A stretch of 56,369 nucleotides of DNA from Hylemonella sp. (GTDB lineage Bacteria > Pseudomonadota > Gammaproteobacteria > Burkholderiales > Burkholderiaceae_C): positions 1 through 56,369 of the forward strand of contig JAUYQZ010000034.1 in assembly GCA_030695415.1 (NCBI GenBank). The letters are read 5' to 3'. The position numbers and the translations under genes were made by a program. Shown piece after piece: positions 33,836 through 42,891 of this stretch (position 1 is its first letter; each line of letters opens with the position of its first letter). The notes under the pieces were generated by a model that had not been told where the DNA came from, made no database searches, and worked only from the letters and a program-made list of their open reading frames with translations.

Positions 33836-35107
33836 ATGCAGATCTACATGGTGGGTGGCGCGGTGCGCGATGCCCTGCTCGGCTTACCGGTCCAGGACCA
33901 CGACTGGGTCGTCGTGGGGAGCACGCCCGAGGAGATGGTCGCGCGGGGCTTCGTCCCCGTGGGCAAGGATTTCCCGGTCTTCCTGCACCCTCAGACCAAG
34001 GAAGAGCACGCGCTGGCGCGCACCGAGCGCAAGACGGCGCGCGGCTACAAGGGCTTTGCCATCCACACCTCGCCCGACGTGACGCTGGAGGACGACCTGG
34101 CGCGGCGCGACCTGACCGTCAACGCCATCGCCGTGCACAGCAGCCAGTGCCGGCCCGACGGCTCCTTCGACGCTGCACACCTGACCGATCCCCACCACGG
34201 CCAACGCGACATCGAACAGCGCGTGTTCCGCCATGTGACGCCGGCCTTCCGCGAAGACCCCGTGCGCATCCTGCGCGTCGCGCGGCTCTGCGCGCGCTTC
34301 ACCGACTTCACGGTGGCGCCCGAGACCATGGAACTGATGCGTCACATGGTGGAGGACGGCGAAGCCGATCACCTGGTGGCCGAGCGCGTCTGGCAGGAGC
34401 TCAGCCGCGGCCTGATGGAAGAGAAGCCTTCCCGGATGTTCGACGTGCTGCGCGCCTGCGGCGCCTTGAAACGCCTGCTGCCCGAGGTGGACCGCCTCTG
34501 GGGTGTGCCGCAACCCGAACAGCACCACCCCGAGATCGACACCGGCGTGCACCTGATGATGGTGCTGGACATGGCCGCGCAGTTGAATGCGCCGCTGACC
34601 GTGCGCTTTGCCTGCCTGGGCCACGACCTGGGCAAGGGCACCACGCCCGTCGACGTGCTGCCGCGCCATATCGGCCACGAGGAGCGCAGCGCACGGCTCT
34701 TGAAGGGCCTGTGCGAACGCCTGCGCGTCCCGGTCGCTTGCGCAGAGCTGGCCGATGTGGTGGCGCGCGAGCACGGCAACATCCACCGCAGCGGCACGCT
34801 GGGCGCAACGGCGCTGGTGCGCCTGCTGGAGCGTTGTGATGCCATCCGCAAGCCGCAGCGTTTTGCCGAGGTGCTGCTGGCCTGCGAGTGCGATGCACGC
34901 GGCCGCCTGGGCCTGGACCAGCAGCCCTACCCGCAGGCCGCCCGACTGCAGGGTGTGCTGGAGGCCGTGCTGGCCCTGCCCACGCAAGACATTGCCGAAC
35001 ACGCCATGGCCCAGGGCCACAGCGGCAAGAAGGTCGGTGAGATCATCCATGCGGCGCGGGCCAAGACCGTGGCCCAGCACCTGGGCGTGCCGCACGAAGG
35101 GGAATAA
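33836..35107 (+). CDS. cca: CCA tRNA nucleotidyltransferase with HD phosphohydrolase domain
   Basis: A 423-residue multifunctional CCA-adding enzyme that builds or repairs the 3' CCA of tRNAs. The class II nucleotidyltransferase head has 'GGAVRDALLGLPVQDHDWVVVG' (from residue 5) and 'RRDLTVNAIAV'; the 'RILRVARLCARF' motif and the C-terminal HD domain ('ACLGHDLGKGTTP', near residue 263) give 2',3'-cyclic phosphodiesterase and phosphatase activities as in E. coli Cca. Confidence 0.96.
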   Translation: MQIYMVGGAVRDALLGLPVQDHDWVVVGSTPEEMVARGFVPVGKDFPVFLHPQTKEEHALARTERKTARGYKGFAIHTSPDVTLEDDLARRDLTVNAIAVHSSQCRPDGSFDAAHLTDPHHGQRDIEQRVFRHVTPAFREDPVRILRVARLCARFTDFTVAPETMELMRHMVEDGEADHLVAERVWQELSRGLMEEKPSRMFDVLRACGALKRLLPEVDRLWGVPQPEQHHPEIDTGVHLMMVLDMAAQLNAPLTVRFACLGHDLGKGTTPVDVLPRHIGHEERSARLLKGLCERLRVPVACAELADVVAREHGNIHRSGTLGATALVRLLERCDAIRKPQRFAEVLLACECDARGRLGLDQQPYPQAARLQGVLEAVLALPTQDIAEHAMAQGHSGKKVGEIIHAARAKTVAQHLGVPHEGE

Positions 35108-35173
35108 CCCGGCGGGGCAGTCGACTGCTGGCCCACGCCAGCACGCCACGTGCCGCTGGCGCATGATGTCAAC

Positions 35174-35581
35174 ATGGCCACCCAGCCCCGCAATCCCTTC
35201 AATCCCCGTCTGGCCGAAGGCGTGCGCCGCTTCGGCTTTCGCAAGTGGTACGAAAGGGAGCTGCTCTCCAGCCATGCGCATCTGTTGCTGACCATCCTGT
35301 GCAGCATCGCGCTGGTCGGCATGCTGGAGGTCTTCAAAGGCGGCACGCTGGGGGAAAAGCTGCTGGACGTGCTGCTCTTCATCACCAGCGGCGCCATCGG
35401 CCTGTGGGCCCTGCGCCGCTACCTCTACCTGCTCATGCACGCCGAGGAAGTGGCCAACCAGGCCAACTGCCCGGGCTGCGGCACCTATGCGCGCTTCGAG
35501 GTCATCGGCGAGGACCGGCGCAGCGGCCAGACCGAGGTGCGCTGCCGCGCCTGCACCCGCGTGTGGACCATCGAGGCCTGA
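35174..35581 (+). CDS. Membrane protein with C-terminal zinc ribbon
   Basis: A 135-residue protein. Two membrane helices (about residues 40-62 and 70-92) are followed by a cytoplasmic zinc ribbon, 'CPGCGTYARF...VRCRACTRVW'. No known family name comes to mind. Starts at the ATG at 35174; 66 bases separate it from cca. It converges with trxC, with only 13 bases between stop codons. Confidence 0.75.
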   Translation: MATQPRNPFNPRLAEGVRRFGFRKWYERELLSSHAHLLLTILCSIALVGMLEVFKGGTLGEKLLDVLLFITSGAIGLWALRRYLYLLMHAEEVANQANCPGCGTYARFEVIGEDRRSGQTEVRCRACTRVWTIEA

Positions 35582-35594
35582 GGCCTGCGCCTGC

Positions 35595-36035
35595 TCAGCC
35601 CAGTTGTTGACGCACCCACGCAGCAATCTGCGCCGGCGAGGTCATGGCGCCGGGCTGGCGCGCGACTTCACGCCCGCCCACGAACAGCGCCAGCGTGGGG
35701 ATGCTGCGGATGTTGAAGCGCGCCGCCAGGGCCTGCTCGTCCTCGGTGTTCACTTTGGCCAAGCGCACCTGCGGCTCCAGCTGGGCCGCGGCCTGCTCGA
35801 AGGCCGGCGCCATCATGCGGCAGGGGCCGCACCAAGGGGCCCAGAAGTCCACCAGCACCGGCAACTCGCTGCGGCCGATGTGGCGCTCGAAGGCAGCCTC
35901 GTCCAGCGCCACCGGATGGCCCGCAAACAGGGGCTGGTGGCAACTGCCGCAGTCCGGCGCATGGCCCAGATCATCGACCTTGACCCGGTTGGTGGTGTGG
36001 CAGTGCGGACAGACGATATGACGCGTTTCGCTCAT
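35595..36035 (-). CDS. trxC: Thioredoxin 2
   Basis: A 146-residue TrxC. The N-terminal zinc finger has 'CPHC' and 'CGSC' (residues 9-32), the active site is 'WAPWCGPCRMM' and the cis-Pro loop is 'SIPTLALF'. Cytoplasmic thiol reductase, usually part of the oxidative stress response; no OxyR gene is next to it. AAAGGGT precedes the start. Confidence 0.95.
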   Translation of the reverse strand: MSETRHIVCPHCHTTNRVKVDDLGHAPDCGSCHQPLFAGHPVALDEAAFERHIGRSELPVLVDFWAPWCGPCRMMAPAFEQAAAQLEPQVRLAKVNTEDEQALAARFNIRSIPTLALFVGGREVARQPGAMTSPAQIAAWVRQQLG

Positions 36036-36099
36036 GGTGAACCCTTTCTAACCCTCAGTATGGGGGCGGGGGTATCCGTTTCAAGTCCGGCTCAGCCTC

Positions 36100-36294
36100 T
36101 CAGATGAACCGCGCAATGCCCACGGCCACCAGGCTCAGGATGATGGTGGTGGTGAAGGGCAGGTTGAACTCGCGGCCGAAGATCTTGAAGTTGACGTCGC
36201 CCGGCAGACGACCGAAGCCGATCTTCCTGAACCAGGAGGTGAAGGTGTTGACGATCATCAGGACGAAGAAGATGACGAGCAGCCAGCGGAACAT
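36100..36294 (-). CDS. DUF2905 small membrane protein
   Basis: A 64-residue protein with two membrane helices separated by 'FGRLPGDVNFKIFGREFNLPFTTT', which is the signature of DUF2905. Function unknown. Follows the MidA-like gene by 12 bases on the same strand, so probably co-transcribed. Confidence 0.88.
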   Translation of the reverse strand: MFRWLLVIFFVLMIVNTFTSWFRKIGFGRLPGDVNFKIFGREFNLPFTTTIILSLVAVGIARFI

Positions 36295-36306
36295 GGGAGG
36301 GATCTT

Positions 36307-37398
36307 CTACAAAGTGTGGGTGCGGTCGCCGGCGGAAAAGCCCGTGGCCAGCCAGGGCTCGCCGGTGCCCAGGCCGATGACCTTGAAGAGCTCGCCCATC
36401 TCATGCTCCATGATCAGCTTGTGCGCCTGCGCGCGCGCGGGCAAATCGGCCTGTTCCATCAACTGCGGCAAGCCGCAGTTGAGCAGGAAGCGGCCCTGGG
36501 TCGCGTAGCCCAGCACGGACAGGCCCGCCTCCTGCGCGGCCAGCGCGATGCCGGTGAAGTTGACGTGGGCGGTGATGTCCTTGAGCCCCAGCTCGGCGAG
36601 CGGGTCGGGATCAGCCCGGTGGCCGCGGTGGCACATCACCGTGCCCATGTGGCGCTGCGGGTGGTAGTACTCGGCCTCGGGGAAACCGTAGTCGATGAAG
36701 AAGGCCGCGCCGCGCTGCAGGCGCTCGCCCACGGTGCGCACGAAGGCCTCGGCCTGCGGGTGAATTTCGGTCAGGTAGTCGTGGTCGCCCTCGGGCTCCA
36801 CGGGCGGGCGCAGGGCCGTCGGCCGGTCGGCCCAGACAAAACGGTCGCCAGCCAGTGCCACGCCGCGCTCGTACCAGACGCCGCGCCCGCGTGCCAGCAG
36901 TTGCACCGGCATGGCGTCGAGCACCTCGTTGCCGACCACCACGCCTTGCATCGCGGCGGGTAGTTCGCTGACCCACTGCACGCGGTCCCCAAAGGATTGC
37001 AGCATCTGCTGCTGGCGCGCCCGCAAGGCCCCCGAGAGGTCGACGATGGTGTAACGCCGCACGCGCTCGCCCAGCGTCTGCAGCAACTGCAGCGCCAGCG
37101 CCCCGGAACCGGCGCCGAACTCCCAGACCTCCTCGGTCTGTGTGTGCTGCAGGGCCTGGCCCACCTGCACCGCCAGCGCCTGGCCGAAGAGGGGGGACAG
37201 TTCGGGCGCCGTCACAAAATCGCTGCCCGAACCGGGCATCAGGCCCAGTTTACGCAGATCGTTGGCGTAATAGCCCAGGCCCGGGGTGTAGAGGGCGCAG
37301 TTCATGAAGACATCAAAGCCGATCCAGCCGCCTGCTGCGGTGATGGCTTGCGCCATGCGGGATGTCAGGGTCGTCGTTAAACTGTTGGCTGTCGTCAT
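36307..37398 (-). CDS. MidA/NDUFAF7-family SAM-dependent methyltransferase
   Basis: About 363 residues from the ATG at 37398. The fold is marked by 'YYANDLRKLGLMPGSGSDFVTAPELSPLFG', 'VWEFGAGSGALALQLL' (SAM site) and 'VVVGNEVLDAMPVQLL'. The mitochondrial relative methylates an arginine of complex I NDUFS2; the bacterial substrate is not established. Only 2 bases separate the start from the hairpin element at 37401, and an in-frame ATG at 37425 lies inside that element, so the true start is uncertain and the element supplies the leader. Confidence 0.88.
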   Translation of the reverse strand: MTTANSLTTTLTSRMAQAITAAGGWIGFDVFMNCALYTPGLGYYANDLRKLGLMPGSGSDFVTAPELSPLFGQALAVQVGQALQHTQTEEVWEFGAGSGALALQLLQTLGERVRRYTIVDLSGALRARQQQMLQSFGDRVQWVSELPAAMQGVVVGNEVLDAMPVQLLARGRGVWYERGVALAGDRFVWADRPTALRPPVEPEGDHDYLTEIHPQAEAFVRTVGERLQRGAAFFIDYGFPEAEYYHPQRHMGTVMCHRGHRADPDPLAELGLKDITAHVNFTGIALAAQEAGLSVLGYATQGRFLLNCGLPQLMEQADLPARAQAHKLIMEHEMGELFKVIGLGTGEPWLATGFSAGDRTHTL

Positions 37399-37400
37399 AA

Positions 37401-37665
37401 GGGTCTGTTCACGCCATTTTTGCATGATGCGTTGCGGAACAAAAAGGCCATGCGGTAGGCGCGCAGTCGCCGCCGGAGTCATCTCCGGCTAGACTGCGCA
37501 ACACCCCGCATGGCCTTTTTGGCCGCAACCCGAAGGGAACGGGGTTAAAAATGCGCCACTCGTTGTTGCACTCCTAGCTCAGGCTTTAGCCTGAGCGTTG
37601 TCGCGCGCCTAGATTGGCGCATTTTTAACTACGTTCGCACATGTAAAAATGGCGTGAACAGACCC
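37401..37665. mobile_element. MITE-like multi-hairpin element with 25-bp terminal inverted repeats
   Basis: The ends 37401-37425 and 37641-37665 are inverted repeats matching at 24 of 25 bases (GGGTCTGTTCACGCC...). Inside are two large compound hairpins: one from GTTGCGG (37431) to CCGCAAC (37529) with arms GGCCATGCGG/CCGCATGGCC and inner stems GCGCAGTC/GACTGCGC and GCCGGAG/CTCCGGC; another from 37545 to 37628 with perfect 14-bp arms (TTAAAAATGCGCCA) and an inner 9-bp stem GCTCAGGCT/AGCCTGAGC. It has no ORF. No clear target-site duplication is visible. It fills the whole space between two divergent genes. Confidence 0.7.
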
Positions 37666-37679
37666 TCAATTGTCCCCCA

Positions 37680-38438
37680 ATGTCCTCCCCCGCCCGCACT
37701 GTGCTCGTGACCGGCTCGGCCAAACGCCTGGGCCGCGAGATCGCGCTCACCCTGGCGCGGGCCGGCTGGCAGGTGGCCGTGCATTACCGCGGTTCGGTGG
37801 ACGAGGCCATGCAGACCGTGGCCGACTGCGACTTGCTCACCTCGGCCGCCGCCTTTGATGCCGACCTCGCGGATGAAGCCGCCGTGCGCGCCCTGCTGCC
37901 ACGCGTGGTCGCACAGTTTGGCCAGGTCGACGCCGTGGTCAACAGCGCCGCCCTGTTCGAGCACGACAGCGCCGGGACCTTCGGCTACGCCGCGCTCGAA
38001 AAGCATCTGCGCGCCAACACGGGCGCGCCCATCCTCTTGGCCCAGGCCCTGCACGCCCATGTGCGGCAGCGTTCGGGCAAGGGCGTGGTGGTCAACCTGC
38101 TGGACCAGAAGCTGTGGAACCAGAACCCCGACTTCCTGAGCTACACCCTGTCCAAAGCCGCACTGGAGGCGGCCAACACCATGCTCGCCATGGCGTTGGC
38201 GCCCGATGTGCGCGTGGTGGGCGTGGCGCCCGGCCTCACGCTGACCAGCGAGTACCTCAGCCCCGAGAAATTCGCAGCCCTGCACCAGCTCTCGCCGCTG
38301 GGGCGCTCATCCACGCCCGCGGACGTGGCCGGCGCGGTGAAGTTCGCGCTGGAAAACGGGTCCATCACCGGCACCACGCTGCTGGTGGACGGCGGCCAGC
38401 ACCTCATGCGCTTTTCGCGCGACTTTTCGATGATGTAG
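37680..38438 (+). CDS. folM: Short-chain dehydrogenase, FolM/pteridine reductase-like
   Basis: A 252-residue SDR with the cofactor motif 'VTGSAKRLGREIAL' (residues 10-23; the 'RLGR' Arg is typical of NADPH-dependent pteridine reductases) and the active-site 'YTLSKAALE'. It precedes folB, so dihydrofolate or dihydromonapterin reduction is the likely role. The start lies 14 bases after the hairpin element and no good ribosome site is visible. Confidence 0.88.
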   Translation: MSSPARTVLVTGSAKRLGREIALTLARAGWQVAVHYRGSVDEAMQTVADCDLLTSAAAFDADLADEAAVRALLPRVVAQFGQVDAVVNSAALFEHDSAGTFGYAALEKHLRANTGAPILLAQALHAHVRQRSGKGVVVNLLDQKLWNQNPDFLSYTLSKAALEAANTMLAMALAPDVRVVGVAPGLTLTSEYLSPEKFAALHQLSPLGRSSTPADVAGAVKFALENGSITGTTLLVDGGQHLMRFSRDFSMM

Positions 38439-38443
38439 GGCAT

Positions 38444-38815
38444 ATGGCAGTCACCAAAGGCACCCAGATCCTCACGCTCACCGGTTTGCGCTTCGACGCC
38501 AACCTGGGCATCCTCGACCATGAGAAGGCTGCGCCGCAGCCCATCCAGGTCGACGCCGAGCTCAACCTCGGCCCGCAGCCCCTGCGGCCGCATGACGACG
38601 ACATCAACCACGTGCTGGACTACCGCAAGGTGCGCCAGATCATCATCGACGAATGCCGTTCCGAGCACATGAACCTGCTCGAGAGCATGATCGGCAAGCT
38701 GGCTGACCGCCTGCTGCAGTTGCCGGGGGTGATCGGTGTGCGCGTGAAGATCGTCAAACTGGAAATTTTCGACGACTGCGAAGTCGCGATCCACGCCGAA
38801 ACCGGTATCTGGTGA
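38444..38815 (+). CDS. folB: Dihydroneopterin aldolase
   Basis: A 123-residue FolB with the tunnelling-fold pattern: 'GLRFDANLGILDHEKAAPQPIQVDAELNL' containing the substrate-binding region, then 'LDYRKVRQIIIDECRSEHMNLLESMIGKLADRLL'. It converts dihydroneopterin to 6-hydroxymethyl-dihydropterin in folate synthesis. Starts 5 bases after folM, so the two form an operon. Confidence 0.92.
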   Translation: MAVTKGTQILTLTGLRFDANLGILDHEKAAPQPIQVDAELNLGPQPLRPHDDDINHVLDYRKVRQIIIDECRSEHMNLLESMIGKLADRLLQLPGVIGVRVKIVKLEIFDDCEVAIHAETGIW

Positions 38816-38875
38816 CGGAACCAAACAAGTGAAATGGGGCTCCCACCCCATGTCGGGCGCATGCCCATGGAGTGA

Positions 38876-39805
38876 ATGATGAGTGCCGTCTGGATAGACA
38901 ACGAACCCGCCGTCAGCAATGACCAGGCCCTGAAGATCGAGCGCGAAACGCACAAGCTCGAAAAACGCCTGTGCCGCAACGTCGGCCAGGCCATCATCGA
39001 CTACAACATGATCGAGGAGGGCGACCGCGTCATGGTCTGCATGTCCGGCGGCAAGGACAGCTACGGCATGCTCGACATCCTCATGAAGCTCAAGGCCCGC
39101 GCGCCCATCGACTTCACGCTGGTCGCCGTCAACCTGGACCAGAAACAGCCCGGCTTCCCCGACCACATCCTGCCCGAGTACCTGAAGAAACTCGGCATCG
39201 AGTTCCACATCGAGACCCAGGACACCTACTCCATCGTCAAGGAGAAAGTCCCCGAGGGCAAGACCATGTGCAGCCTGTGCAGCCGGCTGCGCCGCGGCAT
39301 TCTCTACAGCGTGGCGCGCCAGCTCAAGTGCAACAAGCTCGCGCTGGGCCACCACCGCGACGACATGCTGCAGACCTTCTTCCTCAACATGTTCTTCGGC
39401 GGCAAGTTGAAGGGCATGCCCCCGAAGCTCACCAGCGACAACGGCGAGTTCATCGTGATCCGCCCCATGGCCTATGTGGTCGAGAAAGACCTGATCCGCT
39501 GGGCGGAGCACAAACAGTTCCCCATCATCCCCTGCACCCTCTGCGGCAGCCAGGAGAACCTGCAGCGCAAGCAGATCGGCAACCTGCTGCGCGAGTGGGA
39601 CAAGAAGTTCCCCGGCCGCCTGGAGACCATGTTCACCGCGCTGCAGAACGTGGTGCCCTCGCACCTGATGGACGCGAAGCTGCACGACTTCAAGAACCTC
39701 AAGGCCACCGGCGTGCCCGACGCCAATGGCGACCTGGCTTTCGACGAAGAGGAACTCCCCGCTGCCCCGGCCCTGCCCGGCGGCGTGCAGGTCGTCACAC
39801 TGTGA
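38876..39805 (+). CDS. ttcA: tRNA 2-thiocytidine(32) synthetase
   Basis: A 309-residue TtcA, which thiolates cytidine 32 of some tRNAs. The PP-loop '[11 protein letters not shown]' (near residue 53) and the paired '[10 protein letters not shown]' plus 'CTLCGSQ' cysteines that hold the Fe-S cluster are intact. Two adjacent ATGs (38876, 38879) are possible starts. Confidence 0.96.
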   Translation: MMSAVWIDNEPAVSNDQALKIERETHKLEKRLCRNVGQAIIDYNMIEEGDRVMVCMSGGKDSYGMLDILMKLKARAPIDFTLVAVNLDQKQPGFPDHILPEYLKKLGIEFHIETQDTYSIVKEKVPEGKTMCSLCSRLRRGILYSVARQLKCNKLALGHHRDDMLQTFFLNMFFGGKLKGMPPKLTSDNGEFIVIRPMAYVVEKDLIRWAEHKQFPIIPCTLCGSQENLQRKQIGNLLREWDKKFPGRLETMFTALQNVVPSHLMDAKLHDFKNLKATGVPDANGDLAFDEEELPAAPALPGGVQVVTL

Positions 39806-39810
39806 GCCCC

Positions 39811-40422
39811 ATGAAAAAGTCGCTGGCCCTGCTCACCGTCGCGCTGCTCCTCACCGGCTGCTCCGGCATGCGCCTGGTCGAGTCGCAGGTGCGCGCCACG
39901 GCCGCCATCCCGACCAGCGGCGTGGCCATCCCGGCCGGTGCGCGCTACCGATTCGAACGCCTGCCCTCGCAGACCGACCCCGTCGAGACCGACTCGGTGG
40001 AAGCCATCGCCGAAGCCGAGCTGACCGAAGCGGGTCTGGTGCGCGACGACGCTGCCGCACGCTACAGCGTGCAGCTCACGACCCGCATGGAGTCGTATCT
40101 CGTTGACGACTGGGGCCGCCCCTACAGCGGGCCGCGCGTGGGCAGCTCCATCGTGATTGGTGGCGGCAACTTTGGCATCGGCATGGGCAGCGGTGTGGGC
40201 ATGGGCATGCGCTTCCCGCCGCCCAGCCAGTACCGGCACGAAGCCACCCTGCTGCTGCGCGACCTGGCCAGCAACCAGGTGGTCTACGAGACCAGCGCCA
40301 GGCACGAAGGCCCCTGGAACGACCGCTACAACATCCTGCGCGCGCTCTTGGCCGCGGCGCTGAAGGACTTTCCCGAACCACCGGCCGGCGCGCGACGCGT
40401 GAAGGTGGAAATCCCCCGCTGA
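39811..40422 (+). CDS. DUF4136-like lipoprotein
   Basis: A 203-residue lipoprotein with signal 'LALLTVALLLTGCSG'. The mature part has the pattern of DUF4136 ('YRFERLPSQT', 'EAELTEAGLVRDDAAARYSVQL') and a Gly-rich stretch 'VIGGGNFGIGMGSGVGMGM'. Outer-membrane anchored, function unknown. Follows ttcA by 5 bases. Confidence 0.82.
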   Translation: MKKSLALLTVALLLTGCSGMRLVESQVRATAAIPTSGVAIPAGARYRFERLPSQTDPVETDSVEAIAEAELTEAGLVRDDAAARYSVQLTTRMESYLVDDWGRPYSGPRVGSSIVIGGGNFGIGMGSGVGMGMRFPPPSQYRHEATLLLRDLASNQVVYETSARHEGPWNDRYNILRALLAAALKDFPEPPAGARRVKVEIPR

Positions 40423-40433
40423 AAGGCTGCGCC

Positions 40434-41087
40434 ATGCCGCCCATGGACAAGACCACCCGCATCCTCGCCATCCGCCACGGCGAAACAGCCTGGAACGTCG
40501 ACACCCGCATCCAGGGCCACCTGGACATCCCGCTCAACGAGACCGGGCGCTGGCAGGCCGCACGCCTGGCGCGTGCGCTGGCCGCGCGCGACACCCTCCA
40601 CGCCGTCTACAGCAGCGACCTGCAGCGCGCCCACGAGACCGCCCAGGCCATCGCCAGCGCCGCCGGCGTGCCGCTGGCCACGCACGCCGGCCTGCGCGAG
40701 CGCGGCTTCGGCATCTTCGAAGGCAAGACCTGGGTCGAGGTCGAACAGACCTGGCCCGATGAGTCCGAGCACTGGCGCAAGCGTACGCCGCACTGGGCGC
40801 CGGCCGGCGGTGAATCGCTGCTGCAGGTGCGTGAGCGCGTCACGCGCACCCTGCACGAAATCGCCGCGCGCCACCCGGGCCAGCAGATCGTGCTGGTGGC
40901 CCACGGCGGCGTGATGGACCAGCTCTACCGCGCCGCCACCGGGCAGGACCTGCAGGCCCCGCGCACCTGGCAGCTCGGCAACACCGCCGTCAACCGCCTG
41001 CTCTGGACGCCCGAGGGCCTCTCCCTGGTGGGCTGGGCCGACACCTCGCACCTCGAAGACGACACCCTCGATGAAACCAGCACCTGA
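40434..41087 (+). CDS. Histidine phosphatase family protein (GpmB-like)
   Basis: A 217-residue enzyme with the phosphohistidine motif 'LAIRHGETAWN' (His near 14), 'YSSDLQRAHETA', the acid 'ERGFGIFEGKTW' and the second His in 'VLVAHGGVMDQL'. These are phosphatases on small phospho-metabolites rather than true mutases. Its 3' end overlaps the next gene by 17 bases. Confidence 0.92.
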   Translation: MPPMDKTTRILAIRHGETAWNVDTRIQGHLDIPLNETGRWQAARLARALAARDTLHAVYSSDLQRAHETAQAIASAAGVPLATHAGLRERGFGIFEGKTWVEVEQTWPDESEHWRKRTPHWAPAGGESLLQVRERVTRTLHEIAARHPGQQIVLVAHGGVMDQLYRAATGQDLQAPRTWQLGNTAVNRLLWTPEGLSLVGWADTSHLEDDTLDETST

Positions 41088-42231
41088 ATCCGCACCGCAG
41101 CGCCTGGCCCAGTTGATCGGCCATAGCGTGGCCGCCATCGACACCCCGGCCCTGGTGGTGGACCTGGACGCCATGGACCGCAATCTGCAGCGCATGGCCG
41201 ACTACGCCAAATCGCATGGCGTGAAGCTGCGCCCCCACGCCAAGATGCACAAGAGCGCCACGCTCAGCCTGCGCCAGATGCAGGCCGGCGCCGTGGGCAT
41301 GTGCGTGCAGAAGACTTCGGAAGCCGAGGCCCTGGCCGCCGGTGGCGTGAGCAATATCTACATCAGCAACGAAGTCATCGCACCAGCGAAGCTGCAGCGC
41401 GTCGCCGCACTCGCTCGCGCCTTGCAGGCACGCGGCGGCCGCCTGGCCATCGCGGTGGACAGCCTCCTGGGCATCGAGCAGCTGGCACAGGCCCTGGGCG
41501 CAGGTGAAAACCTGATCGACGTCTTCGTGGAACTCGACGTGGGGCAGAAACGCTGCGGTGTCGCCGAGCCGGCCGACGTGCTGCCGCTAGCGCAGGCCAT
41601 TGCAGCGCATCCCGCCCTGCGCCTGGCTGGCCTGCAGGCCTACAACGGCCGCGCCCAGCACCTGCGCACGGTCGCCGAGCGTCGCGCCGCGCTGGACGAG
41701 GTCATCGCCCGCGTGCAGCAGGCGCGCCGCATCGTCGAGGCCGCAGGCTTGAGCCTGCCCCTGGTTACGGGCGCGGGCAGCGGCACCTTCGGCCTGGAAG
41801 CCAGCAGCGGCGTCTTCGGCGAACTTCAGGCGGGTAGCTACCTCTTCATGGACGCCGACTACGCGCGCAATGAAGTCGACACGTCTCAACCGCAGTTCGA
41901 GCACGCGCTGTTCGTCAAGACGCAAGTGATGAGCGTGAGCGCCGGCCATGTGGTGGTGGACGCTGGCCACAAGAGCCACGCCATCGAATCAGGCCTGCCC
42001 CGCGTGCACGGCGAGGCGCTGGAAGCCACCGGCTGCAACGACGAGCACACCACATTGCGCGCCACCTCATCGGCACCGCTGCCGGCGCTCGGCGCCAGCC
42101 TGTGGCTGATCCCCGGCCACTGCGACCCCACCGTCAATCTGCACGACTGGATGGTTGGTGTGCGCGGCGGCCTGCAGGCGGGCACCGTGGCCGAGATCAT
42201 CCGGGTCGACGCGCGGGGCTGTCTGGACTGA
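41071..42231 (+). CDS. PLP-dependent D-threonine aldolase / D-serine dehydratase-like enzyme
   Basis: A 386-residue fold-type III PLP enzyme (alanine-racemase fold, DSD1-like branch). The PLP lysine lies in 'KLRPHAKMHKS' near residue 55; 'VDVGQKRCGV'-type phosphate loop and the C-terminal metal site 'IPGHCDPTVNLHDWMVG' (His and Cys) are present. It would cleave or dehydrate D-threo beta-hydroxy amino acids. Substrate is not decidable from sequence. Confidence 0.88.
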   Translation: MKPAPESAPQRLAQLIGHSVAAIDTPALVVDLDAMDRNLQRMADYAKSHGVKLRPHAKMHKSATLSLRQMQAGAVGMCVQKTSEAEALAAGGVSNIYISNEVIAPAKLQRVAALARALQARGGRLAIAVDSLLGIEQLAQALGAGENLIDVFVELDVGQKRCGVAEPADVLPLAQAIAAHPALRLAGLQAYNGRAQHLRTVAERRAALDEVIARVQQARRIVEAAGLSLPLVTGAGSGTFGLEASSGVFGELQAGSYLFMDADYARNEVDTSQPQFEHALFVKTQVMSVSAGHVVVDAGHKSHAIESGLPRVHGEALEATGCNDEHTTLRATSSAPLPALGASLWLIPGHCDPTVNLHDWMVGVRGGLQAGTVAEIIRVDARGCLD

Positions 42232-42272
42232 TCGGGGCGAACGGGCCGCAAGCCGCGGCCCGCTTGAACGGG

Positions 42273-42740
42273 CTAAGCCAGTAGCGTGATGACCACGATC
42301 GCCACGCCCAGGCCCAGGTTGATGCTCACCCACAGCCGGATGCTGCCCAGCGCCGCACCACCGGCCGGCCAGTCCGCGGCAGTGACCGCACGCGACAGGC
42401 GCTTGTACAAGGCGAAACGGATGTGCCCGAAGATGGCGATCATCACGATGCCCAGTGTCGCCATCACGGTCCACTCCAGCGGCATGGCAAAACTGCCACC
42501 CGCCTGCACGACTTGTTTGGCCACGCGCCCGATCATCCACAGGCCGGTGCCCAGCGTCAGCCCGGCAGCCCACAGCACCGCACTGAAGAAACGCCCCAGC
42601 ACATCGTGCATCAGGCGGATCCGAGCGGGCGCTTCCAGCTGGGCCACCGCAGGGCGCAGGAAGAAATGGGCGAACACCATGCCACCGATCCAGACGATCA
42701 GGGACAAGAGGTGAACGGTTTTCAGGAGTGCATAAATCAT
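42273..42740 (-). CDS. CopD-like integral membrane protein
   Basis: A 155-residue protein with four membrane helices: 'LLKTVHLLSLIVWIGGMVFAHFFL' carries the conserved His and Trp of the CopD/HemJ type, and later helices include 'MATLGIVMIAIFGHIRFALY'. Start at 42740. Could be a copper-related or heme-pathway membrane protein; no copA or copC gene is near. Confidence 0.8.
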   Translation of the reverse strand: MIYALLKTVHLLSLIVWIGGMVFAHFFLRPAVAQLEAPARIRLMHDVLGRFFSAVLWAAGLTLGTGLWMIGRVAKQVVQAGGSFAMPLEWTVMATLGIVMIAIFGHIRFALYKRLSRAVTAADWPAGGAALGSIRLWVSINLGLGVAIVVITLLA

Positions 42741-42891
42741 GGTCAGGCGCCCTCGGGTTGGAGACAAAGAACGGGGCTGATCATGCCATGCCAGGGCATT
42801 CCTCATGGCTTGTGCTGCCTTGTATCGCACCGCCTGAGCGATGCCGCCAAAAGCATCGGCTCAGGGACAGCTGCGCGGGGCGTCGGACGTC

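Noticed and set aside
33884..35626. 580-residue open frame opposite cca
   Set aside because: A shadow of cca and the zinc-ribbon gene, with Gln/His-rich reversed-codon composition.
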